From Cerrena zonata (taxonomy: Eukaryota; Basidiomycota; Agaricomycetes; Polyporales; Cerrenaceae): a stretch of DNA of 64,000 nt. Shown here piece after piece: positions 32,322-44,678 of the stretch (positions within the stretch are counted from its first letter, which is position 1; every line of letters starts with the position of its first letter). The notes under the pieces were generated by a model. That model was not told the DNA's origin. It made no database searches and was given only the letters and a program-made list of their open reading frames with translations. A program made the position numbers and the translations under genes. The DNA is taken from positions 1-64,000 of the forward strand of contig JASBNA010000102.1 of the NCBI GenBank assembly GCA_038087015.1. The letters run 5' to 3'.

Positions 32322-33425
32322 ATGGACGACCTCCAACAATGTCTAATCACCAAACTCGAGCTTCTCAAGTATAACAACGATCATGAGCACGAAATCGTCC
32401 TTGCTCATATCGAGTATTGCGGTGATGCAAATCCCCAACGTCAATATTTTCGTCTCGAGCGCGACTCGGATCCGGCCTCACTTCCCAGGCGAATAAGATC
32501 ATTACCAGGGGCGGATGATAATGAAGCACCGACCACTGGTGATACTCGTAGCAGTGAAGCTCGAAATGATTGGATCATCCGTCACGCCGACGTCCAAGTC
32601 ACCAAGAAACCGGTCTCAGACTTGAAGCTCAAAGGACAGAGTCATCTTTGTTACACCGTCTCATTCTCTGGACCCGATTATCCCACTATTCTCGATCTCA
32701 GCTCTGCTGCCCGTATGCTCTCCGACGTCGCACCCCATTACAAGGCCTTTGACCACATGTGTTATTGGTTCTCCCACAACCTTTGTCGTGTTCTTTCGCT
32801 AGGACGCCGGTACAAAATCGAGATGAAGGCGCAGGATGCTGGCCATTGGAAAGGAGTGCCAGTGATCAATGGCTTTGGTCAGCTTATGCTAGCTGCCTTC
32901 ATGCCTGCAGCAAGCGATGCTCCAGATGTCGAGGAGGCACGACACAATACCATTGTCGTCGACGATGGTTCCTCTCTCGAAAGCATACCTCCGATTTTCT
33001 CCAAAGGATGCTTCACACACTCTGAACAGATTATCGAGATGTGGAAGAGGTACCGAGGTGTCTTCGAGCAGATGGTGGATGATGTCCAGGGCTGGGATGT
33101 TCGTGAACAGGACAAGGATGGTGGTCTCGAAATTGAAATGATCAGGAGGGAAACTGCTGAATTCAAATTGGAGACCCAATTCATGAGAATGGAAATGCAG
33201 GAAGTTCATCTACATGAACAGATTGCAAGTCTAATGGCTAGATGGCAGGCTAACCCAAATCCTAATTCTGTAGAATTGGAGGAACTGGTCAAGACTGGAA
33301 CAATGTTGATACAGAGGATAACAGAGCTGAAAGCTGACTTAGCTGAGACCAGGTATCAGTTAACTAGGGCTAAACTTGCGATTGAACCACTACTTCGGAG
33401 ACAGAAGGAAGCCTGGCGTTATTAA
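32322..33425 (+). CDS. Conserved hypothetical protein with C-terminal coiled coil
   Basis: I chose the start MDDLQQCLITKLELL because coding-like sequence begins there; the frame is open upstream to 32160. There is no intron and about 367 codons. The middle has KLKGQSHLCYTVSFSGPDYP, MLSDVAPHYKAFDHMCYWFS and GHWKGVPVINGFGQLMLAAF. The C-terminal third is rich in Glu, Met and Leu and predicts a long coiled coil (FKLETQFMRMEMQEVHLHEQ, then AELKADLAETR-like heptads). It resembles basidiomycete hypothetical proteins; no catalytic motif is visible. Confidence 0.65.
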   Translation: MDDLQQCLITKLELLKYNNDHEHEIVLAHIEYCGDANPQRQYFRLERDSDPASLPRRIRSLPGADDNEAPTTGDTRSSEARNDWIIRHADVQVTKKPVSDLKLKGQSHLCYTVSFSGPDYPTILDLSSAARMLSDVAPHYKAFDHMCYWFSHNLCRVLSLGRRYKIEMKAQDAGHWKGVPVINGFGQLMLAAFMPAASDAPDVEEARHNTIVVDDGSSLESIPPIFSKGCFTHSEQIIEMWKRYRGVFEQMVDDVQGWDVREQDKDGGLEIEMIRRETAEFKLETQFMRMEMQEVHLHEQIASLMARWQANPNPNSVELEELVKTGTMLIQRITELKADLAETRYQLTRAKLAIEPLLRRQKEAWRY

Positions 33426-33487
33426 GAATTTCTGTAGGAGATGGTATTGCAACACAAGATTATGGGTAGTTATGTCTTTATGGGATG

Positions 33488-33784
33488 TCAATGATGACTG
33501 AGCTCTACATCAGTGAAGTTCAAGGAGCCCCTTAAGTCTCCGCAATGTATCCATCTTTTCGAGCTATTCATGATCAACAGTATGAGTAATTGCCTAGTAT
33601 ATATGATCATAAATCCATCCTCACGAACAACTCGAGTGATTAGTATTTCGAGATCCCTTGTTGAGAGATCATAGAGAGCAGGGATGTTGTGAAGAGAGCC
33701 CAACAGCGCTGAGGGATTCTCGAGTTCAGTTGCGTCCGTTGCTACAAGCGTTGTCTTGACAAGACTAGGAGTAGCGAGAGCCAT
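33488..33784 (-). CDS. Small hypothetical protein
   Basis: An ORF of 98 codons with a plausible hydrophilic helical core, SALLGSLHNIPALYDLSTRD then LEILITRVVREDGF. That core resembles a short agaricomycete orphan protein as far as I recall. The C-terminal part (after about 33600) may be intronic, because the downstream sequence in another frame also looks coding. Exon structure is uncertain. Confidence 0.35.
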   Translation of the reverse strand: MALATPSLVKTTLVATDATELENPSALLGSLHNIPALYDLSTRDLEILITRVVREDGFMIIYTRQLLILLIMNSSKRWIHCGDLRGSLNFTDVELSHH

Positions 33785-34263
33785 TGCAGGAGCAGATAGT
33801 AAGGGCGTAGGTTCAGTTGGACTGTTCAGGAAGTCAGGAGTGTGCGCATTGATTGAGAGCGTCGTAATTTTCTCGTAGGGTTGAGTCGAATATTAGACAA
33901 AGGTTGGGTTCAAAGGACTAGCTTCAGCAGGTCTGATGGGCAATAACTTGAAGGAAGTTTCGATTGATTAGCTTCTCTGACCCAACATCTAGGGATATCT
34001 ATGACCCGGTTCAAGCTCCAAAGGCCTCCAAAAGTATGCCCAATACTAGAATCAGTTCCTGAGGACCTGTCTGGCGTTGACACGATTGTCAAGAATTTGT
34101 CAAACTATTTTTATTTTTCAAGTGACTGTGCGCATGTGACGATCCCCATGTCAATAAACGACATCCAAGTTATTTGGACCAGCGGTATAAATACCTCAAG
34201 CTGACCGCGTAGTTCTTTCACGGAGCGAAGTAACGACCGTGACTATCGTTTCACCTCTTCAAC

Positions 34264-34735
34264 ATGTTTTCCTCAGCTACTATCGTCACCCTGATTGTCA
34301 TTGCAGTCAGCGGCAATACATTTGCAAGGTCTACTGCTCTTACCTGCGCTGTTTGCCCCCCTACCATTTTCTTTGAGGGCCAAACTCGATTCTTGACTTT
34401 GGCAAAGGAAGAAGAATCCAACACGTTAATGTGCGAGTAAGTAGAAGATTCGCTATATTTACTATCAATCGTAACTAATATATTCCTTCACAGCGATGAT
34501 AGACCTATGATACGAGGCTTGAATCCGTTCTGCTTATACGCCGTAGGGTTTCTGAATATTGAGCTGTTGGGCCGTTGACTAATCGCCATGATAGAATTTG
34601 GGATCATTGATTTTCACCAACACCGGAGGAGCATGCCCAGGAACCCCGACATTGGAAACCCAGAACCATCCGATAAATTCTGCTTGCACTGCTGAACCTA
34701 TCCCCACTTTCCCGCCTGGTACTCCTGTAAGGTAG
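34264..34735 (+). CDS. Small secreted cysteine-containing protein
   Basis: Three exons (34264-34437, about 34494-34549 and about 34596-34735) join in frame to about 120 residues. The N-terminus (MFSSATIVTLIVIAVSGNTFA) is a typical signal peptide with likely cleavage after the FA/R region. The mature part has about six or seven cysteines (LTCAVCPPT, LMCDD, NPFCLY, GGACPG, SACTAE). Small size, signal peptide and paired cysteines are the marks of a fungal small secreted protein. A role in interaction with other organisms is possible but not shown. No known domain. Confidence 0.65.
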
Positions 34736-35553
34736 TCGTTCGAGCTATTAGGTCAGTTGAATATCTCTTCGAGCCGGGTTCAACTTTCTCAAAACATAAT
34801 TATCTCTTGTAGAGAGACCAAGCGTTAAAGCCATCGTTAGACCTACTCGTGTCGAATGTTAACGTGTTGTTTCCGCAATAGTGGCGAAGATGGAATATAA
34901 TGGATATAAGCGTGAGATACATATTGTCTTGAAGCAATCAATATTCAATACATGAATCGCGACATGCAATGTGCATATAACTGTGGTTTCAAGGCCGTGT
35001 CTAGAGCAGTCACTATAAGTGACCCCCAAGCTAAATCAGTAGAGGTCGCCGAGTGGCGGCTGTATCTATACAACGGCGTAGTCATTGACCTAATGAATTA
35101 GCTCGCGCATTTTACGGCCTGTGTATTCAAGACCCCTATATCAAATATACTCACCTGTCATAGTTTTTCTCGGGTGACAGTGAGAGAATGAGCGATTTAC
35201 AAACCGCGGCCATTCCACATCAGTGTGATGTTACCGGCTTCAACCTATCTGCATATTTACTCCGATGTTCTTCAAGGTTTAATGATCACGTAGACTCGGA
35301 GGTACTTGGACGAACTTCACAGAATGCTCACAGCTTGTAACTTGATGTATAGTCGTCCAAGTGTAAGGTGGTCTTTTAACCTCCGAAAGCACACGGAGAT
35401 TGACACAAATGTCACGGACTTGACAAGTCTCCGCCGAGCACTCGAGGTCCCTCGGAGCAATCATTGGATCATAACATGCATAATACGTCATCTTATACCC
35501 AAGTCAAAATTAGTTGTAAAAATTCAGATACATTTGGCTTGAGGAGTTACGGA
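34736..35553. other. Intergenic stretch
   Basis: About 820 bases between the secreted-protein gene and ILV1. A plus-strand ORF at 35306-35542 has no support. I see no RNA gene or repeat. Confidence 0.5.
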
Positions 35554-37495
35554 TTATGCTGAGCTCCTGAGATATCTTTTGTATACTTCATTGTCCGTCT
35601 CTTCTACATAAGGGTAACCGAGCTTCTCAAGGAACTCGTCGAATTTTTTGGCCTGCTCAGGAGGAACTTGGATTCCGGCAAGCACTTTACCAAGATCTTC
35701 AAATGGAACACGTCAGAGATTTTAGAAATCCAAGTTTCTTTGACATGGGAAGTAACGTACCTGCACCGTGATTTCGGTAATGGAAGAGAGAAATGTTCCA
35801 TTCGGTCTGAATTCCCTCGAGGAATTTTCGTAAGGCTCCAGGTCGTTCGGGGAATTCTGTAAAATCCCACGTTCAATTATTTCCCTCAGGAATCAGATAT
35901 AAGAATCAAAAACGTACCAAATCGGAATATCCTCTCATTTGGGACGTTCTTACGACCACCAATCATATACCTTGTATGACTCTTCGCCATCTCGTCGTCA
36001 CTGATATCCAGCGCCTTGAAATCCAACGACTGCAGCGTCTTGAGCACATCGTCGACTTCCTTCGCTCGGTTTGTAGTTTCGAGCTTAAACGAGATGAAGA
36101 TCTGGGCAACTTCAGAGTCGCCGTATCTGTAGATGAACTCGGTCGTCGCTCGAGGGTGGATTACTCCATGGAGTTGGATGAAGCTGTCAAGTTTAGAAAG
36201 TTAGTATTTCCTTATGAAAAGATATCGTAAATTGACTTACCTTCCCGGTCGTTCGGGAATCTCTACACTAAGCAGAGCTTCGCGACCTTCACCAAGCTCT
36301 GCACGCTCTGCAACGAAACGAAGTCGGTCGAAATTCATATTGGCACCACTGATGACAGCGACAAACTTCTTCTGTGCACCGATGAGATCGTTATCTTGGA
36401 TATATTTCTTCAATCCCGCAAGTGCTAAAGCACCGGCCGGCTCAGTTATAGATCTAGTCTCTAGAAGAGTGATAAGTCAGGATTAGCACTGACAAAAAGG
36501 AACCAGGATAAATACCTTCGAAAACGTCTTTGATAGCAGCGCAAAGCTCGTCCGTGTTCGCCTTGACAACTCCGTCCAAGAGTTGTTTGCAAATTCTGAA
36601 CGGCTCCACACCTACGATTTTCACCGCCGTACCATCACTAAATGGTCCGACTTCGTTGAGGGTTACCCTCTCGCCCTTTTCTAAACTCTTCGCCATGGCA
36701 TCTCCATCCAATGTCTCGACACCGATAACCTTCGTCTTGGGGCTTCCTATGCGCTTCACATACTCCGAAATGCCCGCCACGAGGCCTCCACCACCGACGG
36801 CAGCAAATATGCCATCGATATTATCGGAATCGGGCATCTGCTTGAGTATTTCCATGCCTATGGTACCCTGGCCAGCAACGACTAGAGGGTCATCGTATGG
36901 TGGGACAAAAGCTAATCCATGGGCGGCAGCAAGTCGCGCACATTCGGCTTTTGCTTCATCAAAGTCGAGACCATGAAGGACGACTTTAGCACCTAGTCGA
37001 GAGACATTTCGTACTTTGATGGACGGAGTGCCTTTGGGCATGACGATAGTGCATGGTACACCAAGTTTTGATCCAGACAGAGCGACACCTTGAGCATGGT
37101 TACCTGCATATAATCAACACCAATGAGAAGGACAGATATAAAGTACATTGATACCACGCACACTAACCCGCGCTGCAAGTGATAACGCCCTTCCATCTCT
37201 CTTCCTCCGTCAAGCTCGCCATGAAGTTGTATGCACCTCTGATCTTGAAGCTGAAGACATCTTGCAGATCTTCTCGTTTCAGCCAGATTTGATTCCCTAG
37301 ACGGGTGCTTAGCGAAGGACATAGGATCAGAGGTGTCTCTTTGACAATCTCGTAGACCTTTGAAGTGAGTATGAGTCGAAGGTAATCTGGTGAACCTGAG
37401 GGAAGTAGATAGTGTTGTGCGAGTCTGGGGTAAGTTATAGGCTCGGGTGCACTTGAGGCATACTCTAGGGTCGCTGATCCTGACGCTCCAGCCAT
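35554..37495 (-). CDS. ILV1: Threonine dehydratase (threonine deaminase), isoleucine biosynthesis
   Basis: Six exons (37495-37168, 37103-36516, 36460-36241, 36183-35918, 35856-35761, 35696-35554) sum to 1,641 bases, or 546 residues, close to the usual fungal length. It converts threonine to 2-oxobutyrate, the first step of isoleucine synthesis, in mitochondria. The PLP-binding lysine lies in [13 protein letters not shown] (about residue 84), followed by the [11 protein letters not shown] block and a glycine-rich phosphate loop ([12 protein letters not shown]). Two C-terminal ACT-like regulatory segments are present: one starts [20 protein letters not shown], the other [16 protein letters not shown], after [14 protein letters not shown]. 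They are the site of feedback inhibition by isoleucine in this family. The N-terminus is short and lacks an obvious mitochondrial presequence. Confidence 0.95.
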
Positions 37496-37973
37496 GAGTT
37501 ATTTATATTCAAGAGGTTTTGTCTAGGATGTCAACTTTTGAATGATAGCGAATGATAGTGGACTTGGAAAGTTAATAAATGGCACTTGCACATGAGGCTC
37601 TCGATCATGCATATTTTGCGGTGACTCCTCCCGATCATCGCTTCGATTCAAGCTGTGAGATCTTATCGGAATGGAAGAGACGCTGAATCATTATCAATAT
37701 CATATCCAAAGGGCCGAGAGTGAGCGAGGGCGGCAAAGAAGTGAGGGGTGGAATTAATACAAGTGGCTATGAGTTGGCAGAAAAAGAGCAGGAATACAAC
37801 AGTGGAGAGCATCGAAGAACGAACAAAGGGTCATCGTAAGGTAAGAGATATACGTGAGAGAAGCGAGAAACCGAGGAGAGAGAACAGTCCCTAATGATGA
37901 TGAGAGAATACAAACGGAAAGTGAGAGGAAAGAAGTCGTGTCAAAAAAACCAAGTGAACGAAAGATCTATGCA

Positions 37974-40191
37974 TCATGACGCAGCAGCAACTGCCCTCCG
38001 TTCTCTCTCCTTCATCTTGGCTCCAGGCCCAAACCTCTCCTGGAAGTCAATCAACTCCTCCATAAGCTCCTCCATCATCTTCATCGTCAGTGACCCATCC
38101 TGTGTTCGCAAAGCGTCCGCCACTGGATTAGACGACGAAAGTATGGGCGTCCGTCTCTCATGATCAGGCGACTCGGCCAGGGTCGCACCGTCTAGGATCA
38201 CGGGAGCGTCCGTTCTCCTGGATTCTGATCCTTGATTGGCATGTTCTTCACTCGTCGACAGTTGGATTTCCTTCAACGCTATTTCCAGAGCCTCCTTCCG
38301 ACGTGCCCTCTCGGCCGCACTAGCCTGTTCTCGTCCTACCCACTCTACCATGGCTCGGACACGTTTATTCATGTCCCCAACGCCCATCCGTTTACTGGGC
38401 CACTTGACTTTTACTCCTCGTTCGGTGCTGACTTCTACGGCCGGCTGACCACTCGAGCCAATGGTAAAACCGTGCACTTCTAACGGGCGCGGTACGTCGG
38501 TAGGTAGGATATGTGCGAGATGTGCTAAGTAGTCTGGAAGACCCCAGGAAGTCAGAAGTGGCTGTTGGGACACGGCATAAGCATGGGAATGATGGTAGGC
38601 ACGAGCTGCGGCAGCAGACGAGACGTATGACCCGCCAGCAGCAGCATTGGTGCTTGCTTGCGATCGTCGCGAGCCATTGCTGTCGTGGGCGGCGGCTGTT
38701 TTACGAGTGGATGTGCGCATGAGCAATGTGCAATTGACGGAGTATGCAACAGAACTAAACGCACCTCTCGAACGGCCGTTTGCCTGGCGTCGGTTAGAAG
38801 CAGTGCCGCCGGCTTTCAAGAAACCCGTCACGTGAGTGACGTCATTCTCACACGCGATAATTCAAGCCAACATACCTGTAGCATTTGTCTCTTCACCCTC
38901 GAGGGACATTATTTCTTGCTGCTGGGTTGCAGCTACTGCCGCCTGCGACTTGCGACCACCACCGCGTTTCGTCCTCGCCGTTGTCTTGGGGGCTGTGGTG
39001 GTAGAGGAAGGGGTCGGCCTCGTGGCTTCTTTGCTCACAGGTGTTTCGGCCCGTGGCTGAGCAACTTGGGTGCGATCGGAAACGATGGACGCTGATCTCG
39101 TCCGTTTATTAGATGCTCTGTGATACGCAGAATAAATAAACAGACATTTTGTCAAGTTTGAATATCCACTCACGCGTCGTCATCCGAACGTTTGCGTTTA
39201 CGTCGACCATTCAAGCCCGAGCCCCAGTCCGCTTCGGGTTCTGCTTCACCATCGTGATTCGACTTGGTCTCTTCCTTGTGTGCAGCCACCACAGGGCTCA
39301 TCGTCGCAGCACGAGCTTCCGCCGCACTAGCTTCGATGATGGCTTGTAAGCTTTCGTCGTACGCCGCATCCCGACTATTCATCGTGTTCCGACGCTTGGT
39401 TGCTTTGGGAAGATGAGAGGGAGAATGTGAGCGGGAAGAACGAGAGGGAGCCATGGTAGCAGAAGATTGTCGCGCACGTTTAGCATGCCTTCTATAGGGA
39501 GAAGAGAACAGCGTGTTTAATGAGAAAAGCCACAAGGAGAAACATGACTCTACAACGCACTTTGCAAGATCGGGGTACAACTCCGGTTTACACCTTTCAC
39601 AGAAGTACTCTTCAGGGATCGTGTCGTTTGTGAATCCCATACACTGGCAGTGTTGCCATTCGTGACAGTTGTCGCACTCGACCATCGTCTCGTCATCCCC
39701 TAAACAAAGTGTAAAATTGAGTGCCCCAAGCCTGAACGAAACTGCTTCGCACCTGCGCCATCACATATACATCTGGTGATGCCTGCTTCGTCTTCCTCCC
39801 CAGCATTAGGATCAGCATTCCCGTCGATAGGTTCAAGGATGGAAGAGAGCTGGTCATCAGGGATATCGATAGCCAGCGGGCCCTTTTCTCTTTCTTTACC
39901 CTTGCGCTTGTTGCGACCATTCGTCGCGCCATTCGTACTAGTCTTTATAAGCTCCTCCTGGTCCTCCACATCTTCGTGTTTCGGCTTTTTGTGACGCCCC
40001 GAGCTATGTGAGGTTGGAAGTGGAGGACGAGAGGTGTCCTTGTTCTCCTTGCTCTTTGGTGGTGGTGCAGAGTCGGACGTGGGTGAACCTGCAGGGGACT
40101 TGCTAGAGGAGGTGGATGGAAGGGAACGTCTGCCAGACCGACGAGGCTCTTTTGGGGACGGCGGAGGCCCCATGGGGGAGACGTTGGCCAT
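37974..40191 (-). CDS. PHD-finger protein, Cti6-like (Rpd3L/Sin3 histone deacetylase subunit)
   Basis: About five exons. Exon 1 (from 40191) is a Ser/Pro/Lys-rich disordered region ending in ITRCICDGA. After an intron the zinc finger continues as DDETMVECDNCHEWQHCQCMG then EEYFCERCKPE, giving a C4HC3 PHD finger that binds histone H3 tails. The middle is basic (RHAKRARQSS, NGRRKRKRSDDD). The last exon (to 37974) has a conserved block, AYAVSQQPLLTSWGLPDYLAH then LPTDVPRPLEVHGFTIG, and a C-terminal helix. An early PHD finger followed by a long basic region fits Cti6, which links the Sin3-Rpd3L deacetylase to chromatin. Other single-PHD proteins are possible. Confidence 0.75.
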
Positions 40192-40676
40192 GACGGCTTG
40201 TCGGGGGGCGAGAGGGGGATGTAGATTGCGAGCAACAGAGTCGGGCGAGGAGAGAATGTAGACCAGGGCGTTTCTCTTTCCCCTCCTGCGAGCTGGATTC
40301 GGCCGGCACGGCTCTCTTGTCTTGCCAAATAAAATAAAATAATTACACTCCTGGGGGAGAACGTGATCCCTTTGTTAGGTAACCAAGAGGTGTGATTCGT
40401 CACACTCGGTATTGAAGCAATACTTATCATTCAAACAGAGCTTTAGTTGTGTAGGTGAGCAGTGTAGTATTAACTGGTGCTTGAAACACAACTCGCAAGC
40501 AGAAAATAAACATGCATCGATTACTTCAAAACGCTAATCCCAACTGTCTTAATGAGGCTTGTGTTATACGTGACGCGTTGTATACCTCCTGTATTTTCCA
40601 TTTTATGTAAGCTCCGCGTAAAAGGAGGCTACCTAAATTGTGTTAGCTGTGCAATAACCTCCTGACCACCATCATC
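40192..40676. promoter_or_regulatory. Divergent promoter region, PHD-finger gene / COG2
   Basis: 485 bases between two divergent start codons. The half next to the PHD gene is pyrimidine- or purine-biased, as is usual for fungal promoters. No specific site can be named. Confidence 0.5.
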
Positions 40677-43600
40677 GTGACGCACGGCTTCGACAGTCAA
40701 CGTCCAACGTCTCATGCAATGCCATCTACGACTCAAGCAAGCTCTTCTCGGGACCCACTAGAGCTCGAACGACTTGCAGAGGAACTTGAAGAACGCGAAC
40801 TACGATCACCCAATGCGCAATCACCTCAGGAATACCAAGACCATACTCTTCCAGCATGGACACCTCTAGCACACAATAACCCTTTGCTATCTTCGGAAAC
40901 GTTCAATGTTGAAGAGTTTCTTCTGTCGCGTTCATACACCTCCTTGCCAGATATGAGGACTGAGCTTCGGGATTATCTTGCTGTGTTGAAGGAGGAACTG
41001 GTCAAGCTCATTAACGATGACTACGAGGCTTTCATTAGCCTGAGTACGGATCTCAGAGGGGAAGGGACGAGGTTGGAGAAACTGAAGTTCCCGTTGGAAG
41101 GACTACGCAGTGAGGTCATAGTATGTACTCATGTCATTAAGTGCTTATAATGTGGATGAATAAATATATTGGCTTGTGCTTTCAATTGTACGTGTAGACT
41201 TCGAGGAAGGAGCTTCAACAAATACAGGATGCGGTACAACTGAAACTTCAGAAGCGATCGTTGCTTCGTGAGGAGAAAGTCGGTCAATCTCACTTGAAGG
41301 TATCCCTTGTGAAATGCTAACCTTGACAATGCATTGTAGGCTTTCTTGCACTTGTTACTGAAGATCTCGGAGTCTGTAACACGTCTAGAATCTTTGCTGC
41401 TGATTGCTGCACCGTCTGAGGATGAACAGCACAGCACAGACTTCTCTGTTGGCAATCTCAAGGGTTCCTCGCGAGGAGGGCAACACGAAGAGGACGACAG
41501 GCAAGTATACTTAATCTGTCCACTCTATCTTGTTGCTAATGTTACTTCTCTCAGATCACGTACAAACCGAGCAAAACACTTATCACGAGTCGCGGCTGAA
41601 TATACCCAACTGTTATACCATGTCAACAAAGCGAAGAATAATAACTGCGCCTTCGTAGATGAATGTCAATGGGTTTGTGAGGTTCCCTAGGTTCTTATAC
41701 TTGGATTCATTCTTAGCTTTAGGTCTCAGCGTATCGACCGGATTAGGTCTACATTATCCTCCGACTTGGATCATCTGTTTTCCGTAACTCTCAAAACCTT
41801 GACGAGAGGGAAAGATCATAAACCAAGTAGTGAAGCCGAAAAGGCGAAACTGATGACTGATGTATCGGAGTGTCTACGAACGTATGACTCGTTGGGCTTA
41901 TGGAGGGATGCAGAAGAGGTTTTGAGACGAGATGTCGTGCACGATTTCGTAAAAAAGGTATTTTAATTCTAATATCATCATTTACGCATTGTTAATTGTG
42001 TACAACCCTAGACAATTCATCCGAGCTCTCTGACCGCCCCGCACAGTCCAATCATGCCGCATACACCTTTCCCCCCAACTCGGCATCCTAGCAACAATAC
42101 TACACCTAGACCACCCGACACTTCCTCTCTTCCGCTTCGAACCCCATACACTCCATACACTGCCTTCGCATCCAAACAGAATCCTTTCGAGATGAGCTTT
42201 GAGGCTGGAGGTGTATCTGCCGCTCATGCTCACCTCCTCGATGACTCCGACGACCCCCTAGCAGGGCTCTACAACCAAATCCTCAAGTTTACCGAAAGAG
42301 ATTTGAAGAGGATTATGGAAGTAGGAGAGAAAGTATGCGTGAAACCGGTGTTGGGGCAAAGTCATTCGAAAGGGCAACTTCTCGGGTTGGGATCATTAAC
42401 CGTTGGTAAATCCCCGATTCATGCAAGCGGGGAGAAAGAAGATAAGTTCGAGATTATGGCAAATGTGATTTGGGCAGAGTTTGGGAAGGCAATTATGGAG
42501 GAGCTGGGACATGTCGTGTTTGCTGTTGGGAAACCTGATGAATTCCGCAGGGTACGTATTTCTTCTTTTGAATTCTATATGAGAAGATACTTTGTACTGA
42601 CTTGGCGTTTTAGCATCACGAAACAACCCAAGCTTTCATACGTTCTCTGGAGTTCCTAGCCCCTTCAGTACAAGCTATCGAGGCAATGCGTTCCCATCCT
42701 ATATACGGTGCTTTTGAAAGGAGGTGGCAACTACCAGTATACTTCCAATTACGATGGAAAGAAATTGTGACCAAACTGGAAGAAGCATTGGCATCGAACA
42801 CGCTTGAGCGTGTGTCTGGTAAAGGTATTTTGCTTTCCCTTACCTTATTTCGAAGGATTTGATACTGAATCGATTGTAATAGCACCATTCGCCACGGCTC
42901 AAGGTGTGGCATCATGGGATGCTATCAATGCTTGTTGGAGTGCACAGGTCTTTATTCCCGACCTCGGACATCGATTCTGGAAACTTACCCTCCAAGTAAG
43001 TCTTCTATAAGTTCTCAAATTGCATCAAGGAAATGTCTAACATTCACTTATCTTATAGATACTCAGCAGATATCGATCATGGATGGAAAATAGTCTCCCA
43101 AATATCGATGCTTCTTTCCGCTCGGCGGGAACTGGAACAGGAATTGAACGACGCGGGCAGGTGTGCACAATATCCTTATTACTACATGGTCAATTACTTA
43201 ACATTGGTCTATAGGCATCTGCTGGTCCAGGTTCAGCTATTTCTCGTACGGGAACACCCACTATCCCCACGGAAGCCGCTCCCCCAGAAAGTGTAGCAGC
43301 AGATGAAGCATTAGTTGCCCAACTTGCGATCTCTATCACCGACCTCAAAGCGATGGAAGGACAGATGTGGAAGCTCTGGCGCGAAGAACTGAGCATGATG
43401 TTACCTGACACGTCTGCTGTTAGTGAGGGCGAAAGCGAAGGTCTGGAAGGTCCGCACCATTTCAATTAATGCCTATTACGAAATTGGAATTGAGTCGTTA
43501 ATGCGAATTCTAGATGCCCTTCGACATACCCTATCTCGCATCCTTTCTATTATCCCACCCCTGTCAGGACAAATCATCCACATTCTGTCTCGAAGAGGTT

Positions 43601-44148
43601 GCGACGCCCTATTACCAATGCGTTCTATTCCATCGCAGTTCAGAGCTATGTCATCAAGCAAACGACTACCGACTGAACCTAGTCATTTCGTTTCGCTCAT
43701 TTTCCGCCCACTTAAGGCATTCTTCGGGATTGGTTCAGTTGATGGTCCTGCTACTGTGCTCAAAGAAGAGTTGTTGATCAGTTACGCTGAAGAAGTATTT
43801 GAAGCTGTCGCACAGAGGTATGTCACTACTTTTCCGAATATTTCCTCAATCTAATAATGTTCATCTCGTCCTCGCAGGTATATATACTTCCTCAACGCGA
43901 TGAAGAAAACCGAAGTTTCCCTTCGACGTCTCAAGAAAGGCAGAACCTCCACCTTCTCGCTTTTCGGCAGCGGATCAGGTAATAATGATGACGGAAAGGG
44001 GGATGAAGAGAAGATTCGGGCTCAAATGATTCTTGACGTACTTGCTTTTGGAAAGGATGCTGCATCACTCGGAGTCGCGATTGAGGACAGCGCGACCTAC
44101 CGTAGTCTGAGAGACTTGGCTCATTCTAGTCTTGCCGAGGAATCATGA
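40677..44148 (+). CDS. COG2: Conserved oligomeric Golgi complex subunit 2
   Basis: A large gene with more than ten short introns. The N-terminus has the COG2 signature: ETFNVEEFLLSRSYTSLPDM, LRDYLAVLKEELVKLINDDY and FISLSTDLRGEGTRLEKLKF (to about 41120). Then comes a helical coiled-coil portion (TSRKELQQIQDAVQLKLQKR, about 41200). The middle and C-terminal exons contain DVSECLRTYDSLGLWRDAEE (about 41860), EIMANVIWAEFGKAIMEELG (about 42450), RFWKLTLQ (about 42975), PSHFVSLIFRPLKAFFG (about 43680) and YIYFLNAMKKTEVSLRRLKK (about 43880). COG tethers retrograde vesicles at the Golgi; COG2 belongs to lobe A. The frame is open across all exons I followed, so it looks functional. Exact intron borders in 42950-43450 are tentative. 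Confidence 0.9.
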
Positions 44149-44678
44149 TCTTGTATGTTTCCGTGTCCTATATTATGCGAGATCGTTCGAACTTTATGAA
44201 CGAGATATGGGAGATATGGAGCCCACTCGGGGCATCTGCGAGATGTTGAAGGTAAGTCCATTCCACCCAAGTACTGAAGTGAAACGGACGTGAACGCGGT
44301 CTCTATGCAGAGTTTGCTCGAGACGCTTGTCTCAAAGTGGAATGGGTGGGAGCAACGGACATGATACGATAAGCGGTAAAGACAGTTTGAGATAGCTGCT
44401 GACGGGATAGAGATGATGTACATTGTATATTAATGAGACGCGGAGTGGAGTGGGGTGGGACGAAGATACCAGCTAAACGACTAGGGGATGATGTGTGAGG
44501 GGATGAGACGGGCAAAGCCCTTCGGGGCATTCCGACGCTAGCATGGGACACCTGGGAGAGTTCAATATTAGCATGCGATACCCAGTGGGTTAGGAGGTGG
44601 AGGCGACGCATGTGTGCAGTGATGGACATACCCAGGTGTTAGTTGCCGGAGGAATGCCTGACCCCACATCATCCAGGC
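44149..44678. other. Intergenic stretch, possible 3' end of the DIRS element
   Basis: About 530 bases between COG2 and the tyrosine recombinase stop codon. It probably contains the 3' untranslated and terminal repeat sequence of the DIRS-type element, but I could not identify split direct repeats or inverted repeats by eye. Confidence 0.4.

Noticed and set aside
36530..36976. 148-codon plus-strand ORF
   Set aside because: Exact antisense of a conserved ILV1 exon.
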